From: JBBCJT01 sp037190665
GTDB taxonomy: Bacteria > Pseudomonadota > Alphaproteobacteria > Acetobacterales > Acetobacteraceae
Direction of reading: 5' to 3'
NCBI GenBank assembly: GCA_037190665.1
Contig: JBBCJT010000027.1
Coordinates: forward strand, 113,348-177,347
Length of the DNA stretch: 64,000 bases
Below, one piece after another: positions 8,140 to 16,510 of the stretch. The notes beneath the pieces were generated by a model, which was given only the letters and a program-made list of their open reading frames with translations, did no database searches and was not told the DNA's origin. Made by a program: the position numbers and the translations under genes. Positions within the stretch are counted from its first letter, which is position 1, and every line of letters begins with the position of its first letter.

Positions 8140-9138
8140 ATGTTCCGCACCGCGGCCATCGCCGCCACGCTCTGCATCGGCCTCGCGCAGGCCGCCACGC
8201 TCGACACGGTGCGCCAGCGCGGCACGCTCGCCTGCGGCGTTTCCACCGGCTTCGCGGGCTTCTCCGCGCCTGATTCGCGCGGCGAGATCCGCGGCCTCGA
8301 CGCCGATTACTGCCGCGCGCTCGCGGCCGCCGTGCTCGGCGATCCGTCCAAGGTGCGCTTCGTCACGCTCACCGCGCAGAACCGCTTCACGGCGCTGCAG
8401 TCGGGTGAGATCGACGTGCTGTACCGCAACTCGACCCAGACCTTCGTCCGTGGCGCGACGCTCGGCTTCGAGCAGATGCCGGTGAACTTCTACGACGGGC
8501 AGGGCTTCGCGGTGCGGCGCGACGCGGGCGTGAAGCAGGTCGCCGATCTCGACGGCGCGACGATCTGCCTCGCCCAGGGCACGACGCACGAGCTGAACAT
8601 GGGCGACGTGTTCCGCGCCCGGAAGCTGAGCTTCCAGCCGGTGGTGTTCGAGCGCATCGACACGATGTACGAGGCCTTCTTCGCCGGCCGCTGCGATGCG
8701 ATCACGCAGGACTCGTCGGCGCTTGCCGGCGCGCTCGGCACGGTGGCGCCGAACCCCGACCAGTACGAGGTGCTGACCGAGACGATCAGCAAGGAGCCGC
8801 TCGGCCCGTTCGTCCGCAAGGGCGACCAGCAGTGGTCCGACATCGTGCGCTTCCTGCACTACGCGCTGGTGGAAGCGGAGGAGCTGGGCATCACCGCCGC
8901 CAATGCCGGCCAGCCGGCGAGCGATCCCACCGCGCAGCGGCTGCTCGGCCAGTCGGGCGAGTTCGGCAAGGCGTTGGGGCTGGAGCCTGACTGGGCGAAG
9001 CGCGCCATCGTCGCGGTCGGCAACTACGGCGAGCTGTTCGAGCGCAACGTGGGCCAGGCGAGCCCGCTCAAGCTGCAGCGCGGTCTCAATGCGCTGTGGA
9101 CCAAGGGCGGGCTGATGTACGCGATCCCGTTCCGCTGA
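8140..9138 (+). CDS. Amino-acid ABC transporter binding protein (AapJ-like)
   Basis: A 332-residue periplasmic binding protein. MFRTAAIAATLCIGLAQA is a signal peptide; LDTVRQRGTLACGVSTGFAGFSAP and GEIRGLDADYCRALAAAV are the conserved N-lobe segments of the general L-amino-acid binding group (AapJ/BztA), and the length matches. CAGGAGAG stands just before the ATG. It is 20 bases downstream of the aminotransferase. No permease or ATPase gene for this family follows, so it is an orphan receptor that must use subunits encoded elsewhere, or has another role. Confidence 0.87.
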   Translation: MFRTAAIAATLCIGLAQAATLDTVRQRGTLACGVSTGFAGFSAPDSRGEIRGLDADYCRALAAAVLGDPSKVRFVTLTAQNRFTALQSGEIDVLYRNSTQTFVRGATLGFEQMPVNFYDGQGFAVRRDAGVKQVADLDGATICLAQGTTHELNMGDVFRARKLSFQPVVFERIDTMYEAFFAGRCDAITQDSSALAGALGTVAPNPDQYEVLTETISKEPLGPFVRKGDQQWSDIVRFLHYALVEAEELGITAANAGQPASDPTAQRLLGQSGEFGKALGLEPDWAKRAIVAVGNYGELFERNVGQASPLKLQRGLNALWTKGGLMYAIPFR

Positions 9139-9146
9139 CACCGGCG

Positions 9147-9213
9147 GGCGCCGGGGGTGCGGATGCGCGCGCCCGGCGCCTGAGAACCTCCCGGCGGTCC
9201 TGCTGACCGCCGG
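9147..9213 (+). terminator. Double hairpin after the binding-protein gene
   Basis: Two inverted repeats follow the stop: GGCGCCGGG/CCCGGCGCC (9147-9155 with 9172-9180) and CCGGCGGTC/GACCGCCGG (9191-9199 with 9205-9213, 5-base loop). They could end the aminotransferase/binding-protein transcript. Confidence 0.5.
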
Positions 9214-9292
9214 CATGTGATCCGGCGCGCGATGCTTGCCCGGCGCGGCGCCGGCAGTGCATCGTGCGCCCCCTCATCAGGACGGCACCCCC

Positions 9293-9685
9293 ATGCACGA
9301 TCTTGGTCTGCTGATCGGCCGACTTGCACTGACGCCGATGTTCCTCTGGGGCGGCTGGAGCAAGCTCAACGCCATCGCCGGCACCACGACCTACTTCACC
9401 AACCTGCGCATCCCGATGCCGGGCGTGGCGGTCTACGTCTCGATCCTGGCGGAGATCGCCCTGCCGCTGCTGATCATCCTCGGGCTGCACACGCGGCTCG
9501 CGGCGGTGGGACTGCTGCTCTTCACGCTCGGGGCCACGTGGTTCGGCCACCCGTTCTGGACGATGGAGGGCGCGGCGGCGTCGCTCAACCAGATCCTGGC
9601 GCTGAAGAACATCGCCATCGCCGGCGCCCTGCTGATCCTGGCCTGCGTCGGCGGCGGGCGGTTCGCGCTGCGGCCGGGCACGTAG
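9293..9685 (+). CDS. DoxX-family membrane protein
   Basis: A 130-residue protein with four predicted membrane segments. It opens with LGLLIGRLALTPMFLWGGWSKL, the family's first-helix signature (GR..L..MF...G..KL), then VYVSILAEIALPLLIILGL, a third helix around VGLLLFTLGATWF, and a last helix IAIAGALLILACVGGGR. CAGGA lies about 9 bases before the ATG. DoxX-type proteins are associated with thiosulfate:quinone oxidoreductase or with redox stress complexes; nothing beside it specifies the role. It stands alone. Confidence 0.85.
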   Translation: MHDLGLLIGRLALTPMFLWGGWSKLNAIAGTTTYFTNLRIPMPGVAVYVSILAEIALPLLIILGLHTRLAAVGLLLFTLGATWFGHPFWTMEGAAASLNQILALKNIAIAGALLILACVGGGRFALRPGT

Positions 9686-9797
9686 GGTGGGAGGCGGCCC
9701 CTCCCGACCGTGTACGGTTGAGATGGGCACCTCCATGGCAGCACCCATGCACCGGGCGGATTGATCGGCGGCGTGGCGCGGGCTATCGCGCCGCGCC

Positions 9798-10952
9798 ATG
9801 CACGCGCTGCCGGACGATCTCTCCTCGGGGCCCCTGCCTGCCTACCGCGCGCGTGTCGCGGGCGGCGCGCTCGCGCCCGATCCCGGCCAGGCGCTGATCG
9901 CGGAGCGGCTGCAGGACCTGTGGCTGAAGCTGCGGGGCTACGACCCCACGCCCGCGAAGCCGCAAAGCGGGTGGCTGTCGCGCTTCCTGCCCCGCAAGCC
10001 GGTGGACGAGGTGCCGCCCGGTACGCCGCAGGGGATCTACATCGTCGGCGAGGTGGGGCGCGGCAAGTCCATGCTGATGGACCTGTTCTTCGCCGCCGCC
10101 GCGCTGACCCGCAAGCGCCGCATCCACTTCCACCGCTTCATGCAGGACGCGCACGCGCGCATCCATGCCTGGAAGAAGGCGAACCCGGGCGGCGACGATC
10201 CGATCCCGCCGCTCGCCGATACGATCGCCGCCGAGGCCGCATTGCTGTGCTTCGACGAGTTCCAGGTGAACGACATCGCCGATGCGATGATCCTCGGCCG
10301 GCTGTTCGAGGCGCTGTTCGAGCGCGGCGTGGTCGTCGTCGCCACGTCCAACACCGTGCCGAACGACCTGTTCAAGGGGCAGCCGGGCCGCGATGCCTTC
10401 CTGCCCTTCATCGCGCTGATCGCGCGGCGGCTGGAGCTGATCGTGATGTCCGGCGCGCGCGACTACCGCCGCGACCGCATCCGCGGCCTGCCCACCTGGC
10501 ACGTGCCGGCCGACGCGCGGGCGGAGGTGGCGCTCGATTCCGCGTTCGAGGAGCTGACCGGCCAGCCCGGCGGCAAGGCGGAGACGCTGACCGTCTCCGG
10601 CCGCCGCTTCGTCATTCCGCAGGCGGCGAACGGCGTCGCGCGGTTCGACTTCGACGCGCTGTGCGGCGCCGCGCTGGGGGCGGGGGACTACCTCGCCCTC
10701 GCGACGCACTATCACACGCTGATCCTCGATGCCGTGCCCCGCCTGTCGCCCGACAATTTCGACAAGGCGCGGCGCTTCATCACGCTGGTGGACGCGCTGT
10801 ACGACCATCGGGTGAAGCTGGTGGCCTCGGCGGCCGACATCCCCGACCGGCTCTACACCCAGGGCCAGAACGCCACCGCCTTCGAGCGGACGGCGAGCCG
10901 GCTGAACGAGATGCAGGGCGCCGAATGGCTCGCCCTGCCGCACCTGACGTAG
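9798..10952 (+). CDS. zapE: ZapE/AFG1-family P-loop ATPase
   Basis: A 384-residue AAA-like ATPase of the AFG1 group. Walker A is GEVGRGKS (84-91) and Walker B is LLCFDEF (about 149-155); the following VVVATSNTVPNDLFKG is the sensor-1 segment, and IALIARRLELIVMSGARDYR is family-typical. In gammaproteobacteria ZapE binds FtsZ rings during division stress; the mitochondrial homologue acts in protein quality control. It is convergent with the FkbM-type gene, with 4 bases between the stop codons. The start ATG follows a GC-rich leader with no clear ribosome binding site, and the family N-terminus supports it. Confidence 0.88.
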   Translation: MHALPDDLSSGPLPAYRARVAGGALAPDPGQALIAERLQDLWLKLRGYDPTPAKPQSGWLSRFLPRKPVDEVPPGTPQGIYIVGEVGRGKSMLMDLFFAAAALTRKRRIHFHRFMQDAHARIHAWKKANPGGDDPIPPLADTIAAEAALLCFDEFQVNDIADAMILGRLFEALFERGVVVVATSNTVPNDLFKGQPGRDAFLPFIALIARRLELIVMSGARDYRRDRIRGLPTWHVPADARAEVALDSAFEELTGQPGGKAETLTVSGRRFVIPQAANGVARFDFDALCGAALGAGDYLALATHYHTLILDAVPRLSPDNFDKARRFITLVDALYDHRVKLVASAADIPDRLYTQGQNATAFERTASRLNEMQGAEWLALPHLT

Positions 10953-10956
10953 GACG

Positions 10957-11817
10957 CTACGAAGGACGGGAGAGCCTCACGAGACCCGCGTGCGCTTCCC
11001 GGTCGTCCTCCGCGAGCGCCACGATGTCCGCGTGGCCCTGCGTGTGCACCGCGAACTCCGACCGGCTGGCCGACAGGATCTGATCGCGTGTCACGGGCTC
11101 CGGCACCTGCCCCGCGCGCAGCAGCCAGAAGCTGCTTCTGCGCAGGCTCAACAGGGACAGAAGCTCCTCCACCGAGGCGCCGCACTGGCTGAGTCCGTAC
11201 GGCCAGAATTCGAGCAGCAGCCGGATCCGGGGGTTCGCATCGAGAAGCCTCGTCATGCCGCGCAAGGCGGCGGCTTCCGAGCCCTGGGTGTCGAACTTGG
11301 CGACATCCACCGTTCCGCTCTTCACCAGCATGTCCAGCGGCCGGACCGGGACGCTGACCGTCGCACCCCGCGTGGTCAGCACATCCAGCCTGTGATCGCC
11401 CTGGTTGTCGCCGGACAGGTCGAGCCGCCCGGTCGCCCGGGTCGCGCCGGCCGCGCAGGGGAACACCCGGACATTCCGGCAGCCGTTGAGGCGGACATTG
11501 CGCTTGAGCAGGCGGACATTCCCGCTTTCCGGTTCCACGGCGACCACGCGCCCGTCCGGTCCGACGAGCCGGCTGCCGATGACCGTGAACCACCCGATAT
11601 TGGCTCCGACATCGAGAAACGTATCGCCGCGCGCGATGAGCGTCCGGAGCACCTCCAGGATGTGGGCTTCGAAGATGTGACCGCTTCGTATGGGGTCCGA
11701 TATCCAGAAGTCGTTTCTCTGCTGCAGTTCGAACTGCAGGTCTCCGATGCCCGGGATGTCGATACCCGTCGCAGGCGGATGCTGGCCGAACACACGCGCC
11801 AGCACGTCCCAAGGCAT
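10957..11817 (-). CDS. FkbM-family SAM-dependent methyltransferase
   Basis: A 286-residue protein. The SAM-binding motif I is TFLDVGANIGWFTVIGSR (D69-G75 core), followed by RVVAVEPESGNVRLLKRNV and, in the C-terminal half, VDVAKFDTQGSEAAALRGM, which defines the FkbM O-methyltransferase family. These enzymes methylate sugars, lipids or secondary metabolites. A GTG at 11832 is possible, but ATG 11817 has GGGAG 8-9 bases upstream and was preferred. It is a lone gene between zapE (convergent) and the ABC importer (divergent); the methyl acceptor is unknown. Confidence 0.83.
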   Translation of the reverse strand: MPWDVLARVFGQHPPATGIDIPGIGDLQFELQQRNDFWISDPIRSGHIFEAHILEVLRTLIARGDTFLDVGANIGWFTVIGSRLVGPDGRVVAVEPESGNVRLLKRNVRLNGCRNVRVFPCAAGATRATGRLDLSGDNQGDHRLDVLTTRGATVSVPVRPLDMLVKSGTVDVAKFDTQGSEAAALRGMTRLLDANPRIRLLLEFWPYGLSQCGASVEELLSLLSLRRSSFWLLRAGQVPEPVTRDQILSASRSEFAVHTQGHADIVALAEDDREAHAGLVRLSRPS

Positions 11818-11998
11818 GGTCTGTTCTCCCACAGGTCAGCGACGTGCGCGGCCGATCATGCATGCTGCCGGGCCTGCAGCACATAGGTCATCGCGCGGCG
11901 TAGGGGCGGACCAGCGGCTCCCGCTGGAGCCCGCGGCCGGTTCCGCCGTCCCTGCGCCGCCGCAGCGCCCGCGATATTGGCCGCCGCTCGCCCCGCGT

Positions 11999-12018
11999 GA
12001 TATCCGGACTGATATATC
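11999..12018 (+). promoter_or_regulatory. Candidate ModE-type operator before the FecB-type importer
   Basis: GATATC (11999-12004), six bases, then GATATATC (12011-12018), 27 bases before the ATG of the binding-protein gene; a further GATATT lies at 11973-11978. The same GATATC-N6-GATATC arrangement occurs before modA at 52980-52997. GATAT...ATATC resembles the AT-rich half-sites of ModE boxes. The rest of the 228-base divergent intergenic region shows no other clear signal. Confidence 0.5.
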
Positions 12019-12045
12019 GATGCGGCCGGGCCGCGGGAGAACGGG

Positions 12046-13116
12046 ATGGCACTGCGAATCTTCGTCCGGCGCGGGGTCCTCGCGCTGCTCGGCCTCTGGC
12101 TGCTGGCGCCCCCGCAGGGGCTGGCGGCCGGGACCCGCACCGTCACCGACCAGCTCAACCGCACCGTCCAGGTGCCGGCGGAGGTGAGGCGCATCGCGGT
12201 GCTGCAGCACCAGACGCTGGACATCCTCGTGCAGCTCGGCGCCACCGACCGCATCGTGGGCGTGCTGCGCGACTGGCCCAACCTGATCCCCGGGCTCGAC
12301 CGCTATGCGCCCGCGCTGAAGGACCTGCCGACGCCGGGCAATCTCTCGACGGTCAACATCGAGGAACTGCTGCGCCTGCAGCCCGACGTCGTCTTCGTCA
12401 CCAACTACGCCCCGCCCGCGATGATCGCGCAGATCGCGAACGCGGGCCTGCCGGTGATCGCGATCTCGCTCTCCAAGGGCGAGGGCGTCGAGGCGCCGAA
12501 GCTCAACCCGACCTTCGCCGATGACGATGAGGCCTATTCCGAGGGGCTCAAGATCGGCATCCGCCTGATCGGCGAGATCGTGGGCCGGTCCGAGCGCGCC
12601 GAGCGGCTGATCGAGTACGCGTTCAGCCGGCGCGCGATGGTGCAGGCGCGGGTGGGCAACATCCCGGCGGGCGAGCGGGTGCGGCTGTACATGGCGAACC
12701 CGGAGATGAACACGTACGGCACCGGCAAGTACACGGGCGTGATCATGGCGCGTTCTGGCGGCATCAACGTCGCCGCGGCCGCGGGCGTGCGCGGCGCGAC
12801 CAAGGTGTCCATGGAGGACGTGCTGAGCTGGAACCCGCAGGTGATCTTCGTCCAGGACCGCTACGCGCCGGTCGCCGGGCAGATCCGCCAGGGCGCGGCG
12901 TGGCAGCAGATCGATGCCGTGCGCAACGACCGCATCTACATCACCCCGGAATACGTGAAGCCCTGGGGTTATCCGCTGCCCGAGGCGCTGGCGCTGGGCG
13001 AGCTGTGGATGGCGCGCAAGCTCTACCCGGATCGCTTCGCGGATATCGACATGGCGCAGGAGGTCGACGCCTACTATCGGACCTTCTACGGCATGCCCTA
13101 TGGCGGGGCCTACTAG
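12046..13116 (+). CDS. FecB/BtuF-type ABC binding protein, probable molybdate/tungstate (MolA-like)
   Basis: A 356-residue periplasmic protein with signal peptide MALRIFVRRGVLALLGLWLL ... LAAG, then the class III binding-protein fold: TVTDQLNRTVQVPAEVRRIA, HQTLDILVQLGATDRIVGV and NIEELLRLQPDVVFV. The C-terminal segment VKPWGYPLPEALALGELWMA followed by RKLYP resembles MolA-type oxyanion receptors rather than siderophore receptors, and no TonB-dependent receptor gene is nearby. Genes for the permease (17-base overlap) and ATPase follow directly. A candidate ModE-type operator covers the promoter region. Iron-chelate or cobalamin uptake remains the alternative; molybdate/tungstate is inference. 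Confidence 0.7.
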   Translation: MALRIFVRRGVLALLGLWLLAPPQGLAAGTRTVTDQLNRTVQVPAEVRRIAVLQHQTLDILVQLGATDRIVGVLRDWPNLIPGLDRYAPALKDLPTPGNLSTVNIEELLRLQPDVVFVTNYAPPAMIAQIANAGLPVIAISLSKGEGVEAPKLNPTFADDDEAYSEGLKIGIRLIGEIVGRSERAERLIEYAFSRRAMVQARVGNIPAGERVRLYMANPEMNTYGTGKYTGVIMARSGGINVAAAAGVRGATKVSMEDVLSWNPQVIFVQDRYAPVAGQIRQGAAWQQIDAVRNDRIYITPEYVKPWGYPLPEALALGELWMARKLYPDRFADIDMAQEVDAYYRTFYGMPYGGAY

Positions 13117-14125
13117 CATCGGGCAGCGCCGCGGGATCGGCCTGCTCCTTGTCGTCCTGCCGATCGCCCTGTTCCTGCTGTCCTTCCTGATCGGGCGGTT
13201 TCCCGTCTCGCCGGTGACCGTGGTGCGGATCATGCTGGCGCAGGTGCTGCCGATCGCGCAGGACTGGCCGCCGGTGATGGCCTCCGTGGTGCTGGACGTG
13301 CGGCTGCCCCGCATCGGGGCGGCGATGCTGGTCGGCGGCGGGCTCGCCATGGCCGGGGCGGCCTATCAGGGCGTGTTCCGCAACCCGCTGGTCTCGCCCT
13401 TCACACTGGGGGTCTCGGCCGGCGCGGGGTTCGGCGCGGCACTCGCGATCCTGCTGTTCACCCAGCGCTATGCGATCCCGATCTCCGCCTTCGTCTTCGG
13501 CCTCGCCTCGGTCGGGCTGTGCTTCGCCATGGCGCGAATCTACCGCGCGGCATCGACGCTGGTTCTGGTGCTGGGCGGGATCATCGTCAGCTCGCTGTTC
13601 ACCGCGCTGCTGGCGCTGCTGAAATACGTGGCGGATCCGGACGGCAAGCTGCCGGTGATCGAGTTCTGGCTGATGGGATCGCTGTCGTCTGTGGGCAACA
13701 ACGACCTGCTGGCGGTGATCGTGGTCACGCTGCCCGCCGCGCTTGTGCTGCTCGCGCTGCGATGGCGGCTCAACCTGCTGGCCATGGGGGACGAGCAGGC
13801 GCGCATCCTGGGCGTGGAGCCGGGGCGGCTGCGCTTCGTCGCCGTGCTGCTCGCGACCATGATGGCGGCGTCCGCGGTATCGATCAGCGGCATCATCGGC
13901 TGGGTCGGCCTCGTCATCCCGCATCTGGCGCGCATGCTCGTGGGGCCGGATTTCCGCCGCGTGCTGCCGGCGAGCCTGTCGCTCGGGGCGTGCTACCTTC
14001 TGGCGATCGACGCGGTGGCGCGCACCGCGAGTGCGGCGGAGATCCCGCTGGGCATCCTGACGGCGGTGATCGGCGCGCCGGTCTTCATGCTGCTGCTGCG
14101 CCGCAGCCGGCTGGGCTGGGCATGA
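13100..14125 (+). CDS. FecCD/BtuC-family ABC permease
   Basis: A 341-residue inner-membrane permease with about ten hydrophobic segments. Family landmarks are LDVRLPRIGAAMLVGGGLAM, AGAAYQGVFRNPLVSPFTLG (the canonical G..QG.FRNPLA.P..LG motif) and, near the C-terminus, GWVGLVIPHLARMLVGPDFR, the loop that contacts the ATPase. The start overlaps the binding-protein gene by 17 bases and the end overlaps the ATPase start in an ATGA, so the three are translationally coupled. Substrate is set by the binding protein; see the molybdate/tungstate inference there. Confidence 0.9.
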   Translation: MAGPTSIGQRRGIGLLLVVLPIALFLLSFLIGRFPVSPVTVVRIMLAQVLPIAQDWPPVMASVVLDVRLPRIGAAMLVGGGLAMAGAAYQGVFRNPLVSPFTLGVSAGAGFGAALAILLFTQRYAIPISAFVFGLASVGLCFAMARIYRAASTLVLVLGGIIVSSLFTALLALLKYVADPDGKLPVIEFWLMGSLSSVGNNDLLAVIVVTLPAALVLLALRWRLNLLAMGDEQARILGVEPGRLRFVAVLLATMMAASAVSISGIIGWVGLVIPHLARMLVGPDFRRVLPASLSLGACYLLAIDAVARTASAAEIPLGILTAVIGAPVFMLLLRRSRLGWA

Positions 14126-14898
14126 TCCTCGCCGCGCACGATCTGGGCTACGCGCACCCCGGACAGGCGGCCCGCGTGTTCGACCATGTCGATCTGGAGG
14201 TCGCGGAGGGCGAGGTCCTCTGCGTGCTGGGCCCGAACGGGATCGGCAAGTCGACCCTGCTGCGCTGCCTGTCCGGCCTGCTGCGCCCCGACCGGGGCAC
14301 GGTCATGCTGCAGGGCCGCCCACTCGCCGCCATGGCCCGGCCCGAGGTGGCGAAGCTGCTGGCCCTCGTGCCGCAGAGCCACCAGACCGCGTTCGCCTTC
14401 CCGGTCCGGCTCATCGTCGAGATGGGCCGCGCGCCGCATCTGGGCTGGTTCGACGCGCCCGGCGCGGAAGACCGGGAACGGGCGGAGGCCGCCATGCGGG
14501 ACCTCGGCATCGCGCATCTCGCGGATGCGCCCTACACGGAGATCAGCGGCGGCGAGCAGCAACTGGCCCAGATCGCCCGCGTGCTCACCCAGGACCCGCG
14601 GCTGCTGATCCTGGACGAGCCGACCGCGCATCTGGATTTCGCCAACCAGGCGAGGTTCCTCGGCCTGCTGCGGCGGCTGGCGCGCAGGGGCCTCGCCATC
14701 GTCTTCACCACCCACGCCCCGGATCAGGCGCATGCGCTCGCGGACCGCACGCTGATCCTGTCGCGCCGCGATCCGCCGCGCATCGGCGCGACCGGGGAAC
14801 TGCTGACCGAGGAGGTGCTGTCGCGGCTCTACGGCCTGCCGATCCGCCTGCTGCGTTCGGACGGTCACATCGCCTGCGTGGCCGAGGGCGAAGAATAG
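14122..14898 (+). CDS. ABC transporter ATPase of the FecE/BtuD/MolC class
   Basis: A 258-residue nucleotide-binding subunit. Walker A GPNGIGKST is at 37-45, the Q-loop is in LVPQSHQ, the signature is ISGGEQQLAQIAR (141 onward; SGGEQQ rather than SGGQRQ), Walker B is LLILDEPTAHLD (161-172), and the switch histidine is in VFTTHAP. It starts in an ATGA overlap with the permease stop. It energises the preceding importer. Confidence 0.92.
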   Translation: MILAAHDLGYAHPGQAARVFDHVDLEVAEGEVLCVLGPNGIGKSTLLRCLSGLLRPDRGTVMLQGRPLAAMARPEVAKLLALVPQSHQTAFAFPVRLIVEMGRAPHLGWFDAPGAEDRERAEAAMRDLGIAHLADAPYTEISGGEQQLAQIARVLTQDPRLLILDEPTAHLDFANQARFLGLLRRLARRGLAIVFTTHAPDQAHALADRTLILSRRDPPRIGATGELLTEEVLSRLYGLPIRLLRSDGHIACVAEGEE

Positions 14899-14965
14899 CG
14901 CCGCCTGCCGCATGGACACCCCCATGGCCGGCAGGGATATGCTGCGGCCGGGGAGGACCAGCCAT

Positions 14966-16492
14966 ATGACCACGCCGCCGCCCGTGATCCGCCTGCATCC
15001 CGAGGACGGGGTGGTGATCGCCCGCGCCACGCTGCTGCCCGGCACCTCGGTCGGCGACAACGTGGTGGCGACGGAGCGCATCCCCGCCGGCCACAAGGTC
15101 GCGGTGCGCGCGCATGCACCGGGCGAGCCGGTGCGGCGCTACGGCCAGATCATCGGCTTCGCCACCCAGCCCATCCAGCCCGGCCGGCATGTCCACGTGC
15201 AGAACTGCGGCATGGGCGATTTCGACAAGGACTACGCCTGGGGCGTGGACGCGCGGCCGACCGAGCCGGTCGCGCAGCCGGCGACGTTCATGGGTATCCG
15301 CCGCCCCGACGGGCGCGTGGCGACGCGCAACTACATCGGCATCGTCACCTCGGTGAACTGCTCCGCCCATGTCGCCGGGCTGATCGCCGATGCCTTCAAG
15401 CGCAATCCATTCACCGGCAGCGACCCGCTCGCCGACTATCCGAATGTCGACGGCGTGGTGGCGCTGACGCACAAGACCGGCTGCGGCATGACCGACAGCG
15501 AGCCGCTGCGGGTGCTGCGCCGCACGCTCGGCGGCTTCGCGCGGCATGCGAACTTCTCCCACGTCATCGCCATCGGCCTCGGCTGCGAGGTCAACCAGAT
15601 CGGCGGCATGCTGGAGGAGCAGCGCCTCGCCGAACGGCTGCGCAACATGGACATCCAGACCATGGGCGGCACGCGCAAGACGGTGGAGGCCGGCATCGCC
15701 TTCGTGAAGGAGGTGCTGGCCGAATCCAACCGCGTGACGCGGGTCGCGGTGCCGGCATCGGAGCTGATCGTGGCGCTGCAATGCGGCGGGTCGGACGGGT
15801 ATTCCGGCGTGTCCGCCAATCCCGCGCTGGGCGCTGCCTCCGACCTGCTGGTGCGCCATGGCGGCACCGTGATCCTGTCCGAGACGCCGGAGACCTACGG
15901 CGCCGAGCACCTGCTGACCCGCCGCGCCGTCAGCCGCGAGGTGGGCGGCAAGCTGGTGGACCTGATGCGCTGGTGGGAGGAGTACACCGCCCGCGAGGGC
16001 GCGGAGATGAACGCCAACCCTTCCCCCGGCAACAAGGCCGGCGGGCTGACCACCATCCTGGAAAAGTCGCTCGGCGCGATGGCCAAGGCGGGCAGCACCA
16101 ACCTCGTCGACGTGGTGCGCTACGCGGAGCCGGTCACGGCGAAGGGCTTCGTGTTCATGGACACGCCCGGCTACGACCCGGTGGCGGCGACCGGGCAGGT
16201 CGCGGGCGGGGCGAACATGGTCTGCTTCACCACCGGCCGCGGATCGGTGTTCGGCTGCAAGCCCGCGCCGTCCATCAAGCTCGCGACCAACACGCCGATG
16301 TTCACGCGCATGGAAGACGACATGGACATCAACTGCGGCACCATCCTCGACGGCGACGAGAGCGTGCAGCAATGCGGCGAGCGCATCTTCGAGCTGATGC
16401 TGCTTGTGGCGAGCGGCGAGAAGACCAAGAGCGAGAGCTTCGACGTGGGCGCGGCGGAGTTCGCACCCTGGGTGCTCGGCGCCACGATGTAG
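14966..16492 (+). CDS. UxaA/GarD-family sugar-acid dehydratase
   Basis: A 508-residue protein of the altronate/galactarate dehydratase family: an N-terminal SAF-like domain (RLHPEDGVVIARATLLPGTS ... QNCGMGDFDKDY, about 1-100) fused to the catalytic part with FMGIRRPDGRVATRNYIGI, THKTGCGM, ALQCGGSDGYSGVSANPALG and INCGTILDGDES. Members remove water from uronate-derived sugar acids using Fe2+. ATG 14966 was chosen because GGGGAGGA ends about 8 bases before it; a frame from 14912 is open but unsupported. It lies 67 bases after the ABC ATPase. The exact sugar acid is not predictable. Confidence 0.85.
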   Translation: MTTPPPVIRLHPEDGVVIARATLLPGTSVGDNVVATERIPAGHKVAVRAHAPGEPVRRYGQIIGFATQPIQPGRHVHVQNCGMGDFDKDYAWGVDARPTEPVAQPATFMGIRRPDGRVATRNYIGIVTSVNCSAHVAGLIADAFKRNPFTGSDPLADYPNVDGVVALTHKTGCGMTDSEPLRVLRRTLGGFARHANFSHVIAIGLGCEVNQIGGMLEEQRLAERLRNMDIQTMGGTRKTVEAGIAFVKEVLAESNRVTRVAVPASELIVALQCGGSDGYSGVSANPALGAASDLLVRHGGTVILSETPETYGAEHLLTRRAVSREVGGKLVDLMRWWEEYTAREGAEMNANPSPGNKAGGLTTILEKSLGAMAKAGSTNLVDVVRYAEPVTAKGFVFMDTPGYDPVAATGQVAGGANMVCFTTGRGSVFGCKPAPSIKLATNTPMFTRMEDDMDINCGTILDGDESVQQCGERIFELMLLVASGEKTKSESFDVGAAEFAPWVLGATM

Positions 16493-16510
16493 AGCCGGAG
16501 CGGTCGCGCG

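Noticed and set aside
12046..14898. Siderophore or cobalamin importer
   Set aside because: Not excluded, but no TonB-dependent receptor, cobalamin riboswitch or Fur-like site was seen, and the operator resembles that of modA.
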